Of a stretch of DNA of 64,000 nucleotides, positions 25,545-33,854 are shown in pieces. The notes under the pieces are model-generated. The model saw only the letters and a program-made list of their open reading frames with translations, did no database searches and was not told the DNA's origin. The stretch is from Larkinella punicea (lineage in GTDB: Bacteria; Bacteroidota; Bacteroidia; Cytophagales; Spirosomataceae). Location of the stretch: the NCBI RefSeq assembly GCF_003334855.1, contig NZ_QOWE01000006.1, positions 248,001-312,000 on the forward strand, given 5' to 3'. Numbering within the stretch: the stretch's first letter is position 1; each line of letters begins with the position of its first letter. Made by a program: the position numbers and the translations under genes.

Positions 25545-26029
25545 CCCTGAAAGGGTCATATCACTAGCCCCGGATAAAATCCGGGGTTGATCGTGGTAAT
25601 CCGGGGTTTTGGATCACGATGATCGGGGGTTGGTCGTGGCCGTTCGGTGTTGATCATGGCAATTTGGGGTTGGGATCATGGTAATTCGGGTTTGGGATCA
25701 TGGCAATCGGGGTCGATCATGGCAATCGGGGTCGATTATGGCAATTTGGGTTTGGGATCATGGTAATTCGGGGTCGATTATGGCAATCGGGGTCGATCAT
25801 GGCAATTGGGGTCGGTTGTGGCAATCCGGTCGATCATGGCAATCCGGTCGATCATGGCAATCCGGGGTCGATCAAGACAATTTGGGTGTCGATCATGGCA
25901 ATTCGGTGTCGATCACGGCAATCCGGTTAATCACGACAATCCGGGGATTGCGATTATGGGCATGATCATCCGGATTGCCACGGTCAACCCCGGATAAAAT
26001 CCGGGGCTAGTGATGGAACCCTTTCAGGG
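25545..26029. repeat. Tandem-repeat element with about 60-bp terminal inverted repeats
   Basis: Terminal inverted repeats lie at about 25545-25604 and 25970-26029, starting CCCTGAAAGGGT and including AGCCCCGGATAAAATCCGGGG. They enclose roughly 18 head-to-tail units of 18-23 bp with consensus TCGATCATGGCAATCCGGGG. Each inverted repeat contains one unit, so the last unit on the right is inverted. Units differ by point changes and by presence of extra G or T at the joints. This fills the 670-bp gap between the GH13 and pirin genes; outside it I see only AT-rich sequence before the pirin start. No spacer pattern exists, so it is not CRISPR. The CCCTGAAAGGGT...CCCCGG arms resemble REP-type palindromes. 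Confidence 0.93.
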
Positions 26030-26131
26030 TTCGGAGATACGGGCCTTTAGTGTATATGTGATGGTGATGAACTTTTGGTGAAATATAAATGTATATACAT
26101 TAAATGTAATTACTTTTAAATCCTTAAGACG

Positions 26132-26986
26132 ATGAAAACTGAACGCACCGTACAACAATTGATACCCGCCCCGTTGATGAGCATGGGCGAACTCCGGGTT
26201 CGCCAGCCGCTGCCCTCGGGCCGACTGGGTTACCTGGATCCGTTTGTGCTGTTACACCACGGCCATAGTTTCCTGAAAGAAAATGAAAACCCCAACCACG
26301 CCGGTGTAGGTCCGCACCCGCATCGGGGATTCTCGCCGGTCACGTTTGTCTTCAAAGGCGGGGTGCGGCACCGCGACAGCCGGGGCAACGACAAAAGCGT
26401 TTACGAAGGCGGTACGCAATGGATGAACGCCGGTTTGGGCATCATGCACAGCGAGCGCCCGTTGTCCGACGAACTGGAAATCATTCAGATGTGGGTCAAT
26501 ACGCCGTCGGCGCACAAAAAAGATCAGCCGAGCTATTACCCGGTGTTGAAAGAAGAAACGCCTTCATTCGTCAGCGACGATGGGAAGGTGACGGTCAATG
26601 TGATATCCGGTGAACTGTTGGGTTTGAAAGGCCCCATCCCGACGTTCTCGCCCATCAATTCCGCGACCTTGTTCCTGAAAACCGGGGGCAAAGTGTATCT
26701 GCCATTGCCCGCCAGTCACAACGCGTTTCTGTATTTGCTGGACGGAAAAATGCGTGTCGGCGACCAAACGGAGGTGAACGCCCGGTATATGGTGGTTCCG
26801 GAAAACGACGGCGAAGGCATCACCCTCGAAGCCCTTGAAGACACCCGGCTTTTGCTGATGTCGGGCGAACCGATTGGCGAAAAAATCCTGGCGCAGGGTC
26901 CGTTTGTGCTCAATAACGAAGTGGAAGTGATGGAAGCCTACCGCGATTACCGGATGGGGAAAATGGGGATTTTGATCGAAGACTAA
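26132..26986 (+). CDS. Pirin family protein
   Basis: The 284-residue bicupin has the pirin metal site: GVGPHPHRGFSPVTFVFKG (two His) and QWMNAGLGIMHSERP (His and Glu). The C-terminal cupin half begins near 180. Pirins bind iron and act variously as quercetinases or regulators; the role here is unknown. The sequence just upstream is AT-rich and free of repeats. It precedes moeA by 116 bp, with a palindrome between. Confidence 0.93.
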   Translation: MKTERTVQQLIPAPLMSMGELRVRQPLPSGRLGYLDPFVLLHHGHSFLKENENPNHAGVGPHPHRGFSPVTFVFKGGVRHRDSRGNDKSVYEGGTQWMNAGLGIMHSERPLSDELEIIQMWVNTPSAHKKDQPSYYPVLKEETPSFVSDDGKVTVNVISGELLGLKGPIPTFSPINSATLFLKTGGKVYLPLPASHNAFLYLLDGKMRVGDQTEVNARYMVVPENDGEGITLEALEDTRLLLMSGEPIGEKILAQGPFVLNNEVEVMEAYRDYRMGKMGILIED

Positions 26987-27000
26987 AAAAGACGTTGCTA

Positions 27001-27063
27001 AAAAAACGCGGAGGGTGGGGTATTTACTAAGATTCTGGTAAATTCTCCGCCTTCTGCGTTTTT
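27001..27063. repeat. Imperfect palindrome between pirin and moeA
   Basis: The left arm AAAAACGCGGAGGGTGGGG.. and the right arm (complement AAAAACGCAGAAGGCGGAG..) pair over about 27 bp with several mismatches. The sequence CTGCGTTTTTGCG relates it loosely to the CGCAGAG family. It could act as the pirin terminator. Confidence 0.75.
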
Positions 27064-27102
27064 GCGTAGAGTTCTTTTGTTTTTTTGTAAAAAACTGACC
27101 CT

Positions 27103-28299
27103 ATGCTTTCCGTCGCCGAAGCCCATTCCATCGTACTGAATCACTTGCTGGTGTTGCCGGCAGAACCCGTCTCCTTATCGCAGGCTGCCAGCCGGGTGTT
27201 GCGCGAACCACTAACCGCCGACCGGGATCTGCCGCCTTTTAACCGTGTGTCGATGGATGGCATTGCCATTCAGTTTGCGGTTTTTGAAACCGGACAGCGG
27301 CAGTTTCGGGTCGCCGGAACGCAATTTGCGGGACAACCGGCGCAAACCCTGACCGAACAAACCGCTTGTCTCGAAGTGATGACGGGAGCCATGTTACCGA
27401 CGGGAACCGATACGGTTATTCGCTACGAAGACCTTCAAATCACTGACGGTCTGGCCGAAATCCAGATCGACGCCGTTCAGGTCGGCCAGAATGTGCACCA
27501 CCGGGCGACGGATCGGAAACAATACGAAGAACTGGTCCCGATTGGAACACGACTGGGGCCACCGGAAATGGCGGTGGCCGCATCGGTTGGTAAAGCGACG
27601 GTTTTGGTCAGCAAACGACCCAAAATTGCCCTGATTTCGACGGGCGACGAACTGGTCGATGTCTCGGAAACGCCCGAACCCTACCAGATTCGCCGGTCGA
27701 ATACCTATCTGCTGCAAACGGTTTTGCAAGCAGCCGGAGCCGAAACCACCCTGCTGCATTTGCCCGATGACGCCGATACCATGGAAACCGCTTTGAAAAC
27801 CGTCCTCCAGGAGTACGATGCGCTGGTGTTGAGCGGGGGTGTTTCCGCCGGAAAAGCCGATTTTGTCCCGAAAGTTATGGAACGGCTGGGCGTCCGGCAA
27901 CGGTTTCATCAGGTGGCGCAACGCCCCGGAAAACCACTGTGGTTTGGGGCTTCGGATGAAGGAAAGGTCGTCTTTGGATTACCCGGAAATCCGGTTTCGA
28001 CGTTCCTGTGTGCGTATCGGTACTTGCTACCGTGGCTGAAGGCATCGCTGGGTTTGCCGGTTTTGCAGCCTTCCGTCGCCCGCCTGGCCCGGTCAGTTTC
28101 CTTTACGCCCAAATTAACGTATTTTTTGCCCGTGCGTTTGTCGGTCAGTCCGGACGGAATCGGGTTGGCCACGCCTTTACCCGGCAGTGGGTCAGCCGAT
28201 TATGCCAATTTGCTGCAATGCGACGGTTTTATGGAATTGCCGCCGGAACGGGCGGAGTTCAGCGAAGGCGAAGCCTTTCCGGTTTATACGTTCCGCTAA
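27103..28299 (+). CDS. moeA: Molybdopterin molybdotransferase
   Basis: The 398-residue enzyme inserts molybdenum into adenylylated molybdopterin, the last step of cofactor synthesis. Family landmarks are DRDLPPFNRVSMDGIA, VMTGAMLPTGTDTVIRYED, ALISTGDELVD and SGGVSAGKADFVPKVM, with GLPGNPVSTFLCAYRYLLPWL leading into the C-terminal domain IV. No other moa/moe genes are near, so the pathway is scattered. The next gene starts 13 bp downstream. Confidence 0.95.
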   Translation: MLSVAEAHSIVLNHLLVLPAEPVSLSQAASRVLREPLTADRDLPPFNRVSMDGIAIQFAVFETGQRQFRVAGTQFAGQPAQTLTEQTACLEVMTGAMLPTGTDTVIRYEDLQITDGLAEIQIDAVQVGQNVHHRATDRKQYEELVPIGTRLGPPEMAVAASVGKATVLVSKRPKIALISTGDELVDVSETPEPYQIRRSNTYLLQTVLQAAGAETTLLHLPDDADTMETALKTVLQEYDALVLSGGVSAGKADFVPKVMERLGVRQRFHQVAQRPGKPLWFGASDEGKVVFGLPGNPVSTFLCAYRYLLPWLKASLGLPVLQPSVARLARSVSFTPKLTYFLPVRLSVSPDGIGLATPLPGSGSADYANLLQCDGFMELPPERAEFSEGEAFPVYTFR

Positions 28300-28312
28300 C
28301 GTCCCAACCATC

Positions 28313-29416
28313 GTGAAACGGATTCTGTCCATCCTGCTCCTTTTGCTTCCGCATTTTCTGATGGCGCGGCAGGAACCGGTATGGATTTCGTTCAAAAAAG
28401 AACCCATTTCTGTCCGCAATCCGACCTTTTCGCTGTTGAAGATTCGGGATGAGCGGTCATTTAAGGCGCAGCTTGGCACCATCATATCGGGTCCGAAAAG
28501 CAGTATCGCCGTTCGCAGCAACGACGAAATCGCTTCGACCTTCGATGATTTGCTGAGTCCCGGTTTCAGTCCCGATTCAACGCGCGTACCCATTATCATC
28601 CGCATTCAGGAACTCATTTTTTTCGAAAAAGAAAAGAAGGCTCTCCAGGCCGACGGCACCTGCCGACTGGAACTGGCCTTTGATGTGATGCGTGACGGCA
28701 AGCCCGTCCAATTGACCACCTATACCGCTCGGACTATTTATACGCGTTCGTTCGGGCAAACCGACCGGCTGGAACTGGTGGCTCGCAAAGCCCTCGAAAG
28801 TGCCGCGCAGTATCTTTCCAACTGGATCAAAATCAACCGCGACAAAAGCCCGGCGCTGGTGAAAGGCCTTAAATTTGTGTATATCGACCACAGCATTCAG
28901 CAGGCGTCGGGCGATACGGTTTTTTACCACCCGCTTCGGCCGCTCTCGTGGGACGATTTTCAGGCGGCTCCGCGCATCGGCAGTCGCAATGCGGCTTCGA
29001 TTTTTCCTACGTTCTCGTACGAAGGCCACAGCCGTTGGGTCAATGGCTTTATTGAGGTGCAACTCACATTCAAAACGTTCATGGTAAAAAGCATGTCGTG
29101 GGTTCGTCCGGGGCATAAAGACGACTACGGATTGCTGCATGAACAGAAACATTTCGATATTGTCAAACTGATTGTCGAACGGTTTAAACAGCGCATCATT
29201 GCCGACCCGGATATGGATTTCGAGGAGTACAACAGCCGCGTGCAGTTTCTGTACCTGGAAGCCTACCGCGACATGAACCGCTGGCAGGAGCAGTACGACG
29301 GCGAAACCCAGCACGGCATCAACCGCGCCGAGCAGGAGCGCTGGAACCGCAAAATTACCCAGGACCTGAAAAATGCCGAAGATTTGACGGCCATTATGCT
29401 GTCAAACCGACAATAA
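28313..29416 (+). CDS. Exported DUF922-like putative zinc protease
   Basis: I choose the GTG at 28313, in frame, because it begins a good signal peptide (KRILSILLLLLPHFLMARQ); the frame is open upstream, but only inside moeA. The 367-residue protein has an N-terminal beta-rich domain. Its C-terminal domain contains YGLLHEQKHFDIVKLIVERF; HEQKHFD resembles the HEQxHFD metal motif of DUF922, a predicted secreted peptidase. A preceding segment LRPLSWDDFQAAP is also typical of that family. It may be co-transcribed with moeA by proximity only, or belong with the peptidoglycan genes downstream. Confidence 0.65.
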   Translation: MKRILSILLLLLPHFLMARQEPVWISFKKEPISVRNPTFSLLKIRDERSFKAQLGTIISGPKSSIAVRSNDEIASTFDDLLSPGFSPDSTRVPIIIRIQELIFFEKEKKALQADGTCRLELAFDVMRDGKPVQLTTYTARTIYTRSFGQTDRLELVARKALESAAQYLSNWIKINRDKSPALVKGLKFVYIDHSIQQASGDTVFYHPLRPLSWDDFQAAPRIGSRNAASIFPTFSYEGHSRWVNGFIEVQLTFKTFMVKSMSWVRPGHKDDYGLLHEQKHFDIVKLIVERFKQRIIADPDMDFEEYNSRVQFLYLEAYRDMNRWQEQYDGETQHGINRAEQERWNRKITQDLKNAEDLTAIMLSNRQ

Positions 29417-29427
29417 ATGTGTGTTCG

Positions 29428-29510
29428 GTTTTCGGTTTACCGTTTTCGGTTGGCTGACGCGTTCTTGAATTCATGCGCCAGCCACCGTATACCGAAAACC
29501 GTATACCAAA
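29428..29510. repeat. Family D palindrome (GGTTTACGGTTGGCTGACGC), diverged copy
   Basis: Arms rich in CGGTTTTCGGT followed by TTGGCTGACGC pair imperfectly with GCGCCAGCCACCGTATACCGAAAACCG on the right. The perfect copy is at 33609-33690. It lies in the leader region of the dipeptide epimerase gene. Confidence 0.8.
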
Positions 29511-29534
29511 ACAAACTCTTTATTAACATCAACT

Positions 29535-30560
29535 ATGCCCATTTCCCTCCGTTTCCACCGTTTCGACCTTCGACTGAAACACACCTTTACCATTGCCCAC
29601 GACTCCCGCGATGTTCAGCCATCGCTTATCGTTGAACTCCGCGACGGCCCCCTGAGCGGTTTTGGTGAAGCGACTTCCAACAAATATTACGGCATTACAC
29701 TCGACCGCATGATCGACGACCTCGAAGGCATTCGCGGACTGATTGAATCGAACGAATGGACGACGGCTGAAGACCTGTGGCAACTGGCGCATGCGTCGTT
29801 GAAAGATAACCCGTTCGCCCAGTGTGCATTAGACGAAGCTGCGCATGATCTGGTGGCCAAGCGCGCCGGGAAACCGCTCTATCGGCACTGGAACCTGGAT
29901 GCCAGCCAAAACCCGATCACCGATTACACCATCGGGATCGATTCGGTGGACAACATGGTGCTGAAAATGCAGGAATTGCCCTGGCCGCTCTACAAAATCA
30001 AGCTCGGAACGCCCGACGATCTGGCCATTGTCCAGGCACTTCGCCAACACACCGATGCGGTTTTTCGCGTGGATGCCAACTGCGCCTGGACAGCGGATAC
30101 GGCCATTCAGAATGCGCTGGATTTTAAAGCATTGGGCGTCGAATTTATCGAACAACCACTCAAAGCCGATGACTGGGAGGGCATGAAGCGCGTGGTTCGG
30201 GAAAGTGTTCTGCCCGTTATTGCCGACGAAAGTTGCATTGTGGAAAGTGATGTCGAACGGTGTGCGGGGTATTTTCACGGCATCAACATCAAACTGACCA
30301 AATGTGGCGGTTTGACGCCCGCCCGGCGCATGATCGACAAAGCGCGGCAACTGGGCCTGAAGGTCATGGTGGGTTGCATGAACGAAACCAGCGTCGGCAT
30401 TTCGGCCATTGCGCAGTTGCTGCCCCTGCTCGATTACGTCGACATGGACGGCACGCTGCTCATCACCAACGATCCCGCAACGGGTGTCACTTTCGATTTT
30501 GGCCGGGTGATTTACGCCGACGAAAACGGAACGGGTGCGAATCTTATCCTCAATTCATGA
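29535..30560 (+). CDS. Dipeptide epimerase (L-Ala-D/L-Glu epimerase type, enolase superfamily)
   Basis: The 341-residue protein has the muconate-lactonizing subgroup active site. It shows KIKLG (Lys of the KxK pair), the metal ligands Asp in FRVDANCAW, Glu in FIEQPLKADDW and Asp in IADESC, and Lys in INIKLTKCGGL. Family knowledge: YcjG/YkfB-type enzymes epimerise L-Ala-D-Glu released from murein. Sitting with an NlpC/P60 hydrolase that can release that dipeptide supports this role. It overlaps the next gene by 4 bp (ATGA), so the two are coupled. Confidence 0.9.
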   Translation: MPISLRFHRFDLRLKHTFTIAHDSRDVQPSLIVELRDGPLSGFGEATSNKYYGITLDRMIDDLEGIRGLIESNEWTTAEDLWQLAHASLKDNPFAQCALDEAAHDLVAKRAGKPLYRHWNLDASQNPITDYTIGIDSVDNMVLKMQELPWPLYKIKLGTPDDLAIVQALRQHTDAVFRVDANCAWTADTAIQNALDFKALGVEFIEQPLKADDWEGMKRVVRESVLPVIADESCIVESDVERCAGYFHGINIKLTKCGGLTPARRMIDKARQLGLKVMVGCMNETSVGISAIAQLLPLLDYVDMDGTLLITNDPATGVTFDFGRVIYADENGTGANLILNS

Positions 30561-31621
30561 CCGAGCATTATTCAATTGACCATTTACCCGGCCGAACCAT
30601 CGACCTCGACGGGCAGGACTATTTGTTTTTCAGTGGAACCTCGTACCTCGGCATGGCGCAGAACCCGGCATTTCGGGCGTTGTTGATCGAAGGCATGGCG
30701 CAGTACGGCACGGTTTTCGGTTCGTCGCGCAACGGCAATCTGCAACTCCGGATTTACGAAGAAGCGGAGGTCAAACTGGCCGCGTTTGCCCGCGCCGAAG
30801 CGGCTTTGACCCTGTCGTCGGGCATGTTGGCGGGGCAGGCCGTCGTCAACTGGCTGAAAGGGCAGGATTTTGGGTTTCTATACGGCCCGAACGCCCATCC
30901 CGCCATCTGGCAGGAGCCGAACACCCGTTTGCCCACGCTTTCATTCGACGACTGGACGAAGCGATTGCCGGAACTGGTGGCAACGGCTCCCACGCGGCAC
31001 ATCGTGATCGCACTCAATTCGCTGGATGCCTTGTTTTCGGTGGGCTACTCGTTCGAGTGGGTCCATCAATTGCCCGTTGATCAGGAGATTACGTTGCTGG
31101 TCGATGACTCACACGGGCTGGGCGTGATTGGACCGGAGGGCAGCGGCATCGGATCGAAAATACCCAAACGGGACAATGTCCGGCTGATTGTCACGGCGTC
31201 GCTGGCGAAGGCGATGGGCCTGCCGGGTGGGGTCATTTTTTCTGATCCCCAAACGCTGGCGTCTATTCGCCGGACGGCTTTTTTCGGAGCCTGTTCGCCC
31301 ACACCACCGGCTTACCTCTACGCTTTTGGTCAGGCTCAGGGACTCTACCACGCGGCCTTTGACCGGCTGCTTGAAAACATCCGGCGGTTTGAAAACCGGG
31401 TCGGTGATTCCGATTTATTTCAGCACATTCCCGCTTATCCGGTCTTTTATACTGCTCAGGATCAGTTATATTCGTCCCTGTTGGCGAACCGGATTTTTGT
31501 CTACTCGTTTGCTTATCCGTCGCCAACCGACAAGCCTAACACCCGCATCGTCATCAATGCGATGCACCAACCGGAGGACATCGAACAACTAGGCGACTAT
31601 CTGTATGGAACAACGAGGTGA
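30557..31621 (+). CDS. Class I/II aminotransferase, BioF/KBL-like
   Basis: The 354-residue PLP enzyme resembles alpha-oxoamine synthases: YLFFSGTSYLGMAQNP, FGSSRNGNLQLRIYEEAE, LLVDDSHGLGVIGPEGSG and the Schiff-base Lys in IVTASLAKAMGLPGGVIF. It is shorter than typical BioF, and the usual GTxSKA-type Lys motif is replaced by ASLAKA. No biotin genes are near; the coupling to a dipeptide epimerase argues for a role on a murein-derived amino acid (inference). The start at 30557 is fixed by the ATGA overlap. Confidence 0.83.
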   Translation: MTEHYSIDHLPGRTIDLDGQDYLFFSGTSYLGMAQNPAFRALLIEGMAQYGTVFGSSRNGNLQLRIYEEAEVKLAAFARAEAALTLSSGMLAGQAVVNWLKGQDFGFLYGPNAHPAIWQEPNTRLPTLSFDDWTKRLPELVATAPTRHIVIALNSLDALFSVGYSFEWVHQLPVDQEITLLVDDSHGLGVIGPEGSGIGSKIPKRDNVRLIVTASLAKAMGLPGGVIFSDPQTLASIRRTAFFGACSPTPPAYLYAFGQAQGLYHAAFDRLLENIRRFENRVGDSDLFQHIPAYPVFYTAQDQLYSSLLANRIFVYSFAYPSPTDKPNTRIVINAMHQPEDIEQLGDYLYGTTR

Positions 31622-33011
31622 ATATATCTTTAAAGGTGTTTTTAAGCAGAAAATCAAAAAGCTAACACGGCATTTTGCCCCTAAATCCCCTGGAGGGGAC
31701 TTTGGGCATCCGGTTTATTCTACGTCCAAGTACCCTTTAGGGGATTTAGGGGCAAGTCGGCGAAGGTGGTATGTTAGCGTTCTTGCCATACTGATTTCTC
31801 TTTCCGGTTTTCAGACCACGGCCCAGCAAACCGATAAATTTCTGGACGAACTCCTGAAAAAAAGCCCGGAATTGTTCGGCCGGGTTCTGGCCAATCCGGC
31901 CAAATACGACGTTCAGATTATTTATACACAAATCAACCGCGACGAGAAAAACCGCCCGCTTTTCAAAAGCTACCGCTACCGGCTCGACAAAGACCGGTAT
32001 TTTTATCCCGCCAGCACCGTCAAACTGCCTGCGGTTCTTTTATCGCTGGAGAAAATCAATCAGCTCAGCAAAAAACTGCCGGGTTTGTCGATTTACACAC
32101 CCCTGCTGACCGACTCGCTGGCCGGAATTCAGACTGCCGTCAGTGCCGATTCGACGGCGGAAAACGGGTTGCCATCGGTGGCGCACTACGCCCGAAAAAT
32201 TCTGATGGTCAGTGACAACGATGCGTTTAACCGGCTGTATGAATTTGTCGGGCCATGCGAAATGAACGAGCGGCTGCGCGATAAAGGCTACCGGGATTTG
32301 CGAATTGTTCACCGGCTTTCCATCCCGCTGACCCCCGGGCAAAACCGCCAAACCAATGCCATCCGATTGGTTAAATCCGATACGGTTTTGTACCAGCAGC
32401 CCGTGCAACTTTGCGACAAAATCTTCCGGCCCGAGAAAGCCATTCGTCGGGGCGTTGGCTATCTGAAAAGCGGCACGCTGGTGAAGGAACCGTTTGATTT
32501 TACCGAAAAAAACTACTTTTCGCTAGAAGACCAGCAGGAAATGCTGAAGGCGGTTTTGTTCCCCGATGACGTGCCGGTGCGGAAACGATTCGACCTGACC
32601 TCCGACGATTACCGGTTTCTATACCGCTACCTGTCCCAATTGCCGCGCGAGTCAAAGTTTCCGGCCTACGATTCCACGTATTACGACAGTTTTTGCAAAT
32701 TTCTGGTGTTTGGCGATGCCAAAAGCCAAATTCCGCCCTCGGTTCGGATTTTCAATAAAGTGGGCGATGCCTACGGCTACATGATCGACAATGCCTACAT
32801 CGTGGACTTCGACAAGGGCGTGGAGTTTCTGTTATCGGCGGTGATTTACTGCAACGAAGACGGGATTTTTAACGACGATGCCTACGATTACCAAACCGTC
32901 GGCTACCCGTTTATGGCGAATCTGGGGCGGATTATCTTCGATTATGAAGTCGAACGAAAACGACTCAACCCGCCGGATTTGAGCCGGTTCCGGGTACGTT
33001 ATGATGAATAG
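31605..33011 (+). CDS. Class A beta-lactamase-like serine hydrolase, exported; N-terminus runs through a palindrome
   Basis: The domain is clear: nucleophile motif STVK (YFYPASTVKLPAVLLSLEKIN), SDN loop (LMVSDNDAFNRLYEF) and KVG in place of KTG (IFNKVGDAYGYM). The hydrophobic export segment (VSVLAILISLSGFQTTAQQ) starts near residue 57, because the family A palindrome at 31661-31778 lies in frame between the only upstream ATG (31605) and that segment. No ATG, GTG or TTG lies between the repeat and the segment. Either about 50 extra residues precede the signal, or a non-standard start is used, or the element broke the original start. It is a probable peptidoglycan-peptide hydrolase within a murein cluster. 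Confidence 0.8.
   Translation: MEQRGEYIFKGVFKQKIKKLTRHFAPKSPGGDFGHPVYSTSKYPLGDLGASRRRWYVSVLAILISLSGFQTTAQQTDKFLDELLKKSPELFGRVLANPAKYDVQIIYTQINRDEKNRPLFKSYRYRLDKDRYFYPASTVKLPAVLLSLEKINQLSKKLPGLSIYTPLLTDSLAGIQTAVSADSTAENGLPSVAHYARKILMVSDNDAFNRLYEFVGPCEMNERLRDKGYRDLRIVHRLSIPLTPGQNRQTNAIRLVKSDTVLYQQPVQLCDKIFRPEKAIRRGVGYLKSGTLVKEPFDFTEKNYFSLEDQQEMLKAVLFPDDVPVRKRFDLTSDDYRFLYRYLSQLPRESKFPAYDSTYYDSFCKFLVFGDAKSQIPPSVRIFNKVGDAYGYMIDNAYIVDFDKGVEFLLSAVIYCNEDGIFNDDAYDYQTVGYPFMANLGRIIFDYEVERKRLNPPDLSRFRVRYDE
31661..31778. repeat. Family A palindrome, copy 3, inside the 5' end of a reading frame
   Basis: The core CCCCTAAATCCCCTGGAGGGGAC pairs with CCCTTTAGGGGATTTAGGGG. Outside it GCTAACA (31661) pairs with TGTTAGC (31772), so the flanks are again partly complementary. 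The asymmetric centre is reversed relative to copies 1 and 2 (GGGCATCC then CGTCCAAG). In frame the right arm encodes YPLGDLGA of the serine hydrolase frame. Confidence 0.88.
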
Positions 33012-33087
33012 GGAAACCGGAACGAAAAATTCAGTGACTTTTGATAACGGTTCAAGTGCCTAAAATGACGATTCATGTAACCATCAA

Positions 33088-33118
33088 TTGAGATTGGGTG
33101 CGTTCAACGCTACGTTTG
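33088..33118 (+). promoter_or_regulatory. Bacteroidota housekeeping promoter
   Basis: TTG (33088-33090) is followed after 20 nt by TACGTTTG (33111-33118), a full match to TAnnTTTG. It is 24 bp before the lipoprotein ATG. Confidence 0.62.
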
Positions 33119-33141
33119 CAGCGAACAAAACAACTCTACTG

Positions 33142-33606
33142 ATGAAAAAAATACTCGTTTTCCTGTTTGTACTCGGCGTATTGGCTGCTTGTAAGAAGGA
33201 CAACAACGACGATCCCAAACCCGATCAGCCTGCTGAACCGGCGGCCAAAGTGGCGGGGACGTACAAACTAAGCTCTTTCCACTTCATCAACGGCGCCAAC
33301 GAAGTCGAACTGGAAAAATTACCCGTGGTGGAAAGTGGCAAAACGGTTGCTTCCGGAACGGTGAAACTGACCAAAAAGTCAGACGGAAAAGTGGTGATGA
33401 ATTTAAACCTGGTGATTGAAGGCGAAGGAACCATTCCCGTGCTGGAAGACCTGGAGGTCGAAGTGCGGGAATCCGGGAAAGTTTTCGGGCTGTATGCCGA
33501 TGGTGAACGAATTGGCGATGCCGACGGCGATTTCATTATCTTTAACGTGTCCGGAACCTCCGAAACCGGCGACGAACTGCTGCTGTCTTTCAACGCAAAT
33601 AAATAA
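33142..33606 (+). CDS. Small lipoprotein, unknown function
   Basis: The 154-residue protein has a lipoprotein signal (MKKILVFLFVLGVLAAC) followed by KKDNNDDPKPDQP. Charged residues after the lipid Cys are typical of surface-exported Bacteroidota lipoproteins. The rest is a small beta-sandwich-like, Glu/Val/Lys-rich domain (about 50-150), reminiscent of lipocalin-like lipoprotein domains, but I cannot name a family. The start at 33142 is set by the lipobox. It has its own promoter and terminator. Confidence 0.8.
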   Translation: MKKILVFLFVLGVLAACKKDNNDDPKPDQPAEPAAKVAGTYKLSSFHFINGANEVELEKLPVVESGKTVASGTVKLTKKSDGKVVMNLNLVIEGEGTIPVLEDLEVEVRESGKVFGLYADGERIGDADGDFIIFNVSGTSETGDELLLSFNANK

Positions 33607-33608
33607 AA

Positions 33609-33690
33609 AGTTTACGGTTTTTGGTTTACGGTTGGCTGACGCATTTATAGTTGCATGCGTCAGCCAACCGTAAACCAAAAACCGTAAACT
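33609..33690. repeat. Family D palindrome, perfect 36-bp arms
   Basis: Arms 33609-33644 and 33655-33690 are exact reverse complements around a 10-nt loop. They begin two bases after the lipoprotein stop and are followed at once by a separate rho-independent terminator. A diverged copy is at 29428-29510. Confidence 0.92.
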
Positions 33691-33692
33691 AT

Positions 33693-33727
33693 AAAAAGCC
33701 GGAGCCGAATTTGCTTCCGGCTTTTGT
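33693..33727 (+). terminator. Rho-independent terminator
   Basis: AAAAGCCGGA pairs with TCCGGCTTTT around a 12-nt loop, followed by T-rich sequence. It serves the lipoprotein gene. Because a true terminator is present, the neighbouring palindrome is not needed for termination. Confidence 0.75.
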
Positions 33728-33854
33728 ATTTTTGTGCTTTCTGCCGACCGATGCCTGTTTCAACCGATTCCGGAGCAATGAAAATCAGAAATTTGAACCA
33801 TTCCGTATCGGTATTTTCTCTTTCGTCGCTTATCTTTCTTCTTTTCTGGGTACC

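Noticed and set aside
25678-25997. Overlapping reading frames in the tandem-repeat element encoding WDHGN/IMAIGVDHGN-type repeats
   Set aside because: The frames are open only because the 20-bp unit lacks stops; units vary in length so the frame shifts from unit to unit, and no start signal or conserved protein is seen.
25545-26029. CRISPR array
   Set aside because: Units are directly abutting with no unique spacers, units vary, and no cas genes are present.
26987-27102. Molybdenum-cofactor riboswitch before moeA
   Set aside because: The sequence is a simple imperfect palindrome of the intergenic type with no multi-helix core, and it fits the 3' end of the pirin gene equally well.
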